From: Gemmatimonadales bacterium UBA1120
Lineage (GTDB): Bacteria > Gemmatimonadota > Gemmatimonadetes > Longimicrobiales > Gaopeijiaceae
Assembly (NCBI GenBank): GCA_002313925.1
Contig: DCAZ01000013.1
Location: forward strand, 1-9,147
DNA: 9,147 nucleotides
Direction of reading: 5' to 3'
In this document: piece by piece, positions 5,664 to 9,147 of the stretch
Position numbering within the stretch: position 1 is the stretch's first letter
Layout of the letters: each line of letters begins with the position of its first letter
Translations under genes and position numbers: made by a program
The notes under the pieces: generated by a model
The model's input: only the letters and a program-made list of their open reading frames with translations
Databases searched by the model: none
What the model was told of the DNA's origin: nothing

Positions 5664-7109
5664 ATGGCTAACGCAGAACAGATCGTGACAGCGTTTCGGG
5701 AGGTTGCTGCGACTAAGAACCTTTCAGATGAGGAAATGACTGATCTCGTCAAGGAAGGGATCCTTGCAGGCTTGGCACGCATTTACGGCACAACGGTCCA
5801 AGCTGAGATAGAGATAGACGATATGACTGGGGAATTTGATATCGTAGTACTTCGCCGAGTTGTTGCTGAAGTGGAAGACCCAGCCAGTGAGATATTACTG
5901 GAGGAAGCTCGCTGGGACGATGAAACCTTTGAGGTTGGGGACGTGATGGAAGTTCCCGTGGATTTCAGAGATTTTGGTCGAAATGCGGTCATGGCAGTCA
6001 AGCAGCGTATTGTGCAGATAGTTCGAGATAATGAGCGTGACCGCATTAGGGATGAATTCTCAGATGAGGTGACTGAGCTGCTTTCAGGAGAAGTGCAGCA
6101 GACCGAGAGAGGTAAGCTGGTAGTTATGCTCAACCGCTCCAGAGATGCAGAAGCAATCATTCCATGGAAAGAGCAGAATCCACGGGAACGTTTCCGCCAG
6201 GGCGATCCGATCCGAGCAGTGCTTAAGAAAGTAGAAGAGACTCCAAAAGGCCCACGCCTGATTCTGTCGAGGGCTGATGCCTTATTTGTGGCAGCACTCT
6301 TCAAGCTTGAGGTTCCAGAAATTTTTCAGGGCATTGTTGAAATTCGCGAGATCTCACGGGAGGTTGGTGGGCGTACAAAGATAGCTGTCTATAGTCGAGA
6401 TGAGTCTATTGATCCTGTTGGTGCGTGCGTTGGATTGAAGGGCTCACGGGTCCAAGCTGTGGTTTCGGAGTTGGGTGGTGAACGTATTGATATTGTTCCT
6501 TGGCACCCGGACACCGATGTCTTCGCTCGACGCGCACTCGCTCCGGCTAGAGTCTCTAAGGTCATCAGTGATACTGAGAGGCAGGTTATTACTGCGATTG
6601 TCGACGAAGACCAACTGTCCCTCGCGATTGGCCGAAATGGCCAAAACGTTCGACTTGCTTCACAACTGATTGGCTGGCAGATCGATCTCTACGGCTCGCG
6701 TGAATGGGTCGAAAAAGGTGCAGATATCTCAGTTCTCAGGGTCGGTACTGAGGATCAATACGAGACTTCAGATTTTCCGTTATCCGAGCTTGATCTGCAG
6801 CGATCTACGCTGGGGGCTCTATCAGCAGCGGGCTACGAGACGTTTCTTCAAATAATCGACCTTGAGCGAAGGGATTTCTTAGGGATTGAAGGGCTTGGTG
6901 AGCAGGACATTGACCATATTCTAAAACTAATTGAAGCCCTGACCGTAGTTGAGGGCGAGGGCAATCATGGAGGTGGGGAGGGAACCCAGAGCGAGGATTC
7001 TGAAGAGGGAACCCAGAGCGAGGATTCTGAAGAGGTTCAAGGGAATGCTAATGCTGTGGTAGATGAAGTTGGAGAACAAGCTTCAGGCTCGGAAGAATCG
7101 GATGACTGA
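5664..7109 (+). CDS. nusA: Transcription termination/antitermination factor NusA
   Basis: NusA binds RNA polymerase and nascent RNA and modulates pausing, termination and antitermination. The protein is 481 residues. An N-terminal polymerase-binding domain spans about 1-125, S1 about 138-202, KH1 with GLKGSRVQ at 257-264, and KH2 with IGRNGQNV at 322-329. A helix-hairpin-helix unit (about 383-426, YETFLQIIDLERRDFLGIEGLGE) resembles one acidic repeat of E. coli NusA. The last 55 residues are an acidic low-complexity tail (Glu, Asp, Ser, Gly) carrying an exact duplication of EGTQSEDSE. ATG 5664 has AGAGG 6 nt upstream. Its end overlaps the next gene by 8 nt. Confidence 0.97.
   Translation: MANAEQIVTAFREVAATKNLSDEEMTDLVKEGILAGLARIYGTTVQAEIEIDDMTGEFDIVVLRRVVAEVEDPASEILLEEARWDDETFEVGDVMEVPVDFRDFGRNAVMAVKQRIVQIVRDNERDRIRDEFSDEVTELLSGEVQQTERGKLVVMLNRSRDAEAIIPWKEQNPRERFRQGDPIRAVLKKVEETPKGPRLILSRADALFVAALFKLEVPEIFQGIVEIREISREVGGRTKIAVYSRDESIDPVGACVGLKGSRVQAVVSELGGERIDIVPWHPDTDVFARRALAPARVSKVISDTERQVITAIVDEDQLSLAIGRNGQNVRLASQLIGWQIDLYGSREWVEKGADISVLRVGTEDQYETSDFPLSELDLQRSTLGALSAAGYETFLQIIDLERRDFLGIEGLGEQDIDHILKLIEALTVVEGEGNHGGGEGTQSEDSEEGTQSEDSEEVQGNANAVVDEVGEQASGSEESDD
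6978..7035 (+). repeat. Perfect 27-nt tandem duplication in the nusA tail
   Basis: The 27-nt unit at 6978-7004 is repeated without mismatch at 7005-7031, and the next 4 nt also match. It is in frame and duplicates the nonapeptide EGTQSEDSE (residues 439-447 and 448-456). Exact identity at synonymous positions suggests a recent slippage or duplication event in an unconstrained acidic linker. Confidence 0.95.
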
Positions 7110-7428
7110 GGCCCTCCAAATTCTAGGCTTGGCGCGACGGGCTGGTGCAGTTGCTCCTGGAACCGCCGCTACTCGTCGGTCGATAAGTCAAGGTAAGGCG
7201 CGAGTAGTCTTGATGGCTGAAGATGCTTCGTCGGCTCAGCTGGACAAGATTAGGCGAACCATGCACAAACGGATAATCCCCCAGGTATTGCTTGGGAATA
7301 GAGCAACATTGGGAGCTGCGATTGGAAAGGCTCCAATAACAGCGGTTGCGGTGACAGATGCGTCCTTAGCGAGGCGACTTTTGGAAAGTATAGATGGTGA
7401 AATCATGGTGGATGAGGGGAGGGATTAG
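7102..7428 (+). CDS. L7Ae/L30e-family RNA-binding protein, YlxQ-like
   Basis: A 108-residue protein of the ribosomal L7Ae/L30e/S12e/Gadd45 fold, which binds kink-turn RNA. Typical features are ILGLARRAGAVAPG near the N-terminus, an ISQGKARVVLMAEDAS strand-helix unit, and the C-terminal LGAAIGKAPITAVAVTDASLARRLLE. It matches YlxQ, found between nusA and infB in many bacteria; its exact role is unsettled. ATG 7102 was chosen because GGAAG lies 6 nt upstream and homology starts there. A start at 7063 would add 13 unrelated residues inside nusA. It overlaps nusA by 8 nt and lies 7 nt before infB. The ylxR (DUF448) gene that often accompanies it is absent at this position. Confidence 0.88.
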   Translation: MTEALQILGLARRAGAVAPGTAATRRSISQGKARVVLMAEDASSAQLDKIRRTMHKRIIPQVLLGNRATLGAAIGKAPITAVAVTDASLARRLLESIDGEIMVDEGRD

Positions 7429-7435
7429 GTAAAGA

Positions 7436-9147
7436 ATGCGTGTCCAGGAGCTTGCAAGAGACCTTGGAGTAGAAGCTAATGCTCTCATAGCGCTGCTCCG
7501 GCAAATGGGGATCCCTGTTTCCAGTGCACGTTCAGTTATTAACGAGGCCCAACAGGCTAAGGTCCTCGCGAAGATTGAGCGTGAGCGAAGAGTTGGCCAT
7601 TCTGATCCGGCGACGGCGATTCAGGCAGTATTAGAAGAAGCGTTGCCCGCACCCAGTCGTCGTCGTCGTCGTCGGGCATCCGAAGTCCCGCCGCCGGATC
7701 CTGAAGTTACAACCGAATCTGATGTTGGATTGGGAGAGGGATTAGTCGATGGGGAAGGCGCCGAGGTGGGAGATATGTCTGAGCTAGCAGGTATAACAGT
7801 TGCTGACCCGTCGTCCCTGGAAGCTAAGAAGGATGAAGAAGATTCTGAGTCAGAAGATTTAGATCTTAGTATTCACCTGAGCTCAGACACTACAGAAGTC
7901 CTTGAGGATGTAGATGGGCTGGAATCAGATGAGGTGGAACCGACGGAAACGGATAGTGCGTTTGAGAAAGGTGAAGGCTCACAGATCTCCGAGGTAATTG
8001 AAGGAAAGATCGAGGTCCAAGATCGTTTGGTATCAGATAAAGCGGAGCCCCTTGAGCCGGCGCGTGAGGGTGGTCCGGTCAGGAAAATTCGTCAACCGAC
8101 CCCCTCTCCTGCTGCCAGTGCGGGACCAGGTGGTCAGGTTCGGATTCAGGCTGAGGGCTACACCGCTGATGGTCGTCGGCAACGCAAGGATAAGAAGAAG
8201 GGCAAGAAGCGACAGCGGGTCGACAAGGATGCTGTGCAGTCAAACATCCAGCGCGTCATGGCTGAGATCAAAGGAGGTTCTGGGAAAAAACGAAAGAAGA
8301 AGAAGGGACGTCAAACAGTTGAAGAGCAAGAAGCTCAGGTTGAGCAGGAGCGACAGGAGGAAGAACGAGAGCGTACAACGGTTCGGGTGAATGAGTTCCT
8401 TACAATTGCAGAGTTAGCTGACCTCATTGATATATCTTCGACCGATATCATCGGGTCTGCGTTCAAGAACCTAGGTCTTCTAGTGACCATTAATCAGCGG
8501 CTTGATTTTGATCAGATCGAGATGTTGCTGGAAGAGTTCAATTTTACTGCGGTTCGAGAGGAAGAGTACGTTGCAGAACCGGAGTTCGAAGAAGTGCAAG
8601 ATGCGCCTGAGGATCTGAAACCACGTTCTCCGGTTGTTACCGTCCTAGGGCATGTTGATCATGGGAAGACCCTCCTGTTGGATCGTATTAGGGACACAAA
8701 TGTGGTTGCTGGTGAGGCAGGTGGGATCACCCAGCACATCGGAGCTTATCATGTAGATGTTGGGGAGGGTCGTAGCATCACCTTCTTGGATACTCCGGGC
8801 CATGCTGCTTTTACTGCAATGAGAGCGCGAGGTGCAGAGATAACTGATGTTGTGATCCTAGTAGTTGCTGCAGACGACTCTGTCATGCCGCAAACCGTCG
8901 AGGCAATCTCTCACGCAGCCAATGCAGGTGTGCCTGTGATCGTTGCCATTAACAAAATTGATCTTCCGGCTGCCGACTCAAACAGGGTCAAACAAGGTCT
9001 ATTACAGCACAATATTAATGTCGAAGATTTTGGAGGAGATGTGCTCGCGGTTGATGTGTCAGCCAAGACGGGAGAAGGGGTCGAAGAACTACTTGAAAAA
9101 GTACTACTCCAAGCGGAGATGCTTGAACTCAAGGCAAATCCAAACCG
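7436..9147 (+). CDS. infB: Translation initiation factor IF-2 (3' end cut by window)
   Basis: IF-2 is the GTPase that brings fMet-tRNA to the 30S subunit and promotes 50S joining. Here 570 codons are visible and the frame stays open to the window end. Residues 1-51 (MRVQELARDLGVEANALIALL) form one IF2_N domain. A long acidic then Lys/Arg-rich disordered linker follows (about 55-310), then a second IF2_N-like domain (about 316-371, starting VNEFLTIAELADLIDI). The GTPase domain has G1 GHVDHGKT (405-412), G2 GGITQHIGAY, G3 DTPGH (452-456), G4 NKID (506-509) and G5 SAKTG (542-546). The residue after GKT is Leu413, where IF-2 normally has Ser (GKTSLLD). ATG 7436 lies 7 nt after the upstream stop; the purine-rich GGGGAGGGA (7416-7424) is a rather distant ribosome binding site. 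The remaining G-domain end and domains II-IV are beyond the window. Confidence 0.97.
   Translation, partial: MRVQELARDLGVEANALIALLRQMGIPVSSARSVINEAQQAKVLAKIERERRVGHSDPATAIQAVLEEALPAPSRRRRRRASEVPPPDPEVTTESDVGLGEGLVDGEGAEVGDMSELAGITVADPSSLEAKKDEEDSESEDLDLSIHLSSDTTEVLEDVDGLESDEVEPTETDSAFEKGEGSQISEVIEGKIEVQDRLVSDKAEPLEPAREGGPVRKIRQPTPSPAASAGPGGQVRIQAEGYTADGRRQRKDKKKGKKRQRVDKDAVQSNIQRVMAEIKGGSGKKRKKKKGRQTVEEQEAQVEQERQEEERERTTVRVNEFLTIAELADLIDISSTDIIGSAFKNLGLLVTINQRLDFDQIEMLLEEFNFTAVREEEYVAEPEFEEVQDAPEDLKPRSPVVTVLGHVDHGKTLLLDRIRDTNVVAGEAGGITQHIGAYHVDVGEGRSITFLDTPGHAAFTAMRARGAEITDVVILVVAADDSVMPQTVEAISHAANAGVPVIVAINKIDLPAADSNRVKQGLLQHNINVEDFGGDVLAVDVSAKTGEGVEELLEKVLLQAEMLELKANPN
7658..7675 (+). repeat. 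CGT trinucleotide run in infB encoding six Arg
   Basis: Five CGT codons followed by CGG encode six consecutive Arg at IF-2 residues 75-80, in the disordered linker just before its acidic part. Such runs are prone to slippage, and the length may vary between strains. Confidence 0.9.

Noticed and set aside
5783..6304. 173-residue minus-strand ORF opposite nusA
   Set aside because: Ser/Thr-rich composition typical of the reverse complement of an acidic coding region. It is fully covered by nusA, with no own context.
7998..8390. 130-residue plus-strand ORF within infB
   Set aside because: Arg/Ser-rich alternate frame of the Lys-rich IF-2 linker. The IF-2 frame is continuous here and flanked by conserved domains.

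Overview
This is a bacterial chromosomal housekeeping segment. It holds, in order: gatA (3' part), gatB, a minus-strand gene for a small membrane coiled-coil protein, murA, rimP, nusA, a YlxQ-like L7Ae-family gene and infB (5' part). The proteins are full length where they can be judged, and the functional motifs checked in the enzymes and translation factors are present except where noted below. I see no mobile element, CRISPR array, tRNA or rRNA. GatCAB genes suggest tRNA-dependent amidation to make Gln-tRNA and/or Asn-tRNA. The Asp-type MurA and the style of the minus-strand DUF948-like protein remind me of Gemmatimonadota or a similar environmental lineage. That placement is from memory and is tentative.

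Layout. Positions 1-2744 carry gatA-gatB, which overlap by 4 nt with a TTG start for gatB. A 174-residue single-pass membrane protein (2779-3303, minus) converges on gatB and diverges from murA. A 279-nt leader (3304-3582) precedes the conserved start of murA. It holds a small TTG-initiated ORF with a very good Shine-Dalgarno sequence and a hairpin. MurA (3583-4872) has Asp where the fosfomycin-reactive Cys normally lies.

A 289-nt gap (4873-5161) follows. It contains a 39-codon ORF in frame with murA, a dyad overlapping a candidate -10 box, a clear intrinsic terminator (5067-5095) and a strong 12-bp hairpin just ahead of the rimP ribosome binding site. The transcription and translation operon rimP-nusA-ylxQ-infB then runs to the window end with very tight spacing.

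How the genes fit together. GatA and GatB are two subunits of the aminoacyl-tRNA amidotransferase; gatC is not in view. MurA makes the first committed peptidoglycan intermediate. RimP matures the 30S subunit, NusA controls RNA polymerase pausing and termination, the L7Ae-like protein probably binds RNA, and IF2 delivers initiator tRNA. The window is mostly ordinary. The points worth a second look are the structured leader of the rimP operon, the murA leader and start, the Cys-to-Asp MurA, a perfect 27-nt tandem duplication in the nusA tail, and a Leu in the IF2 P-loop. I found no evidence of a new multi-gene system.
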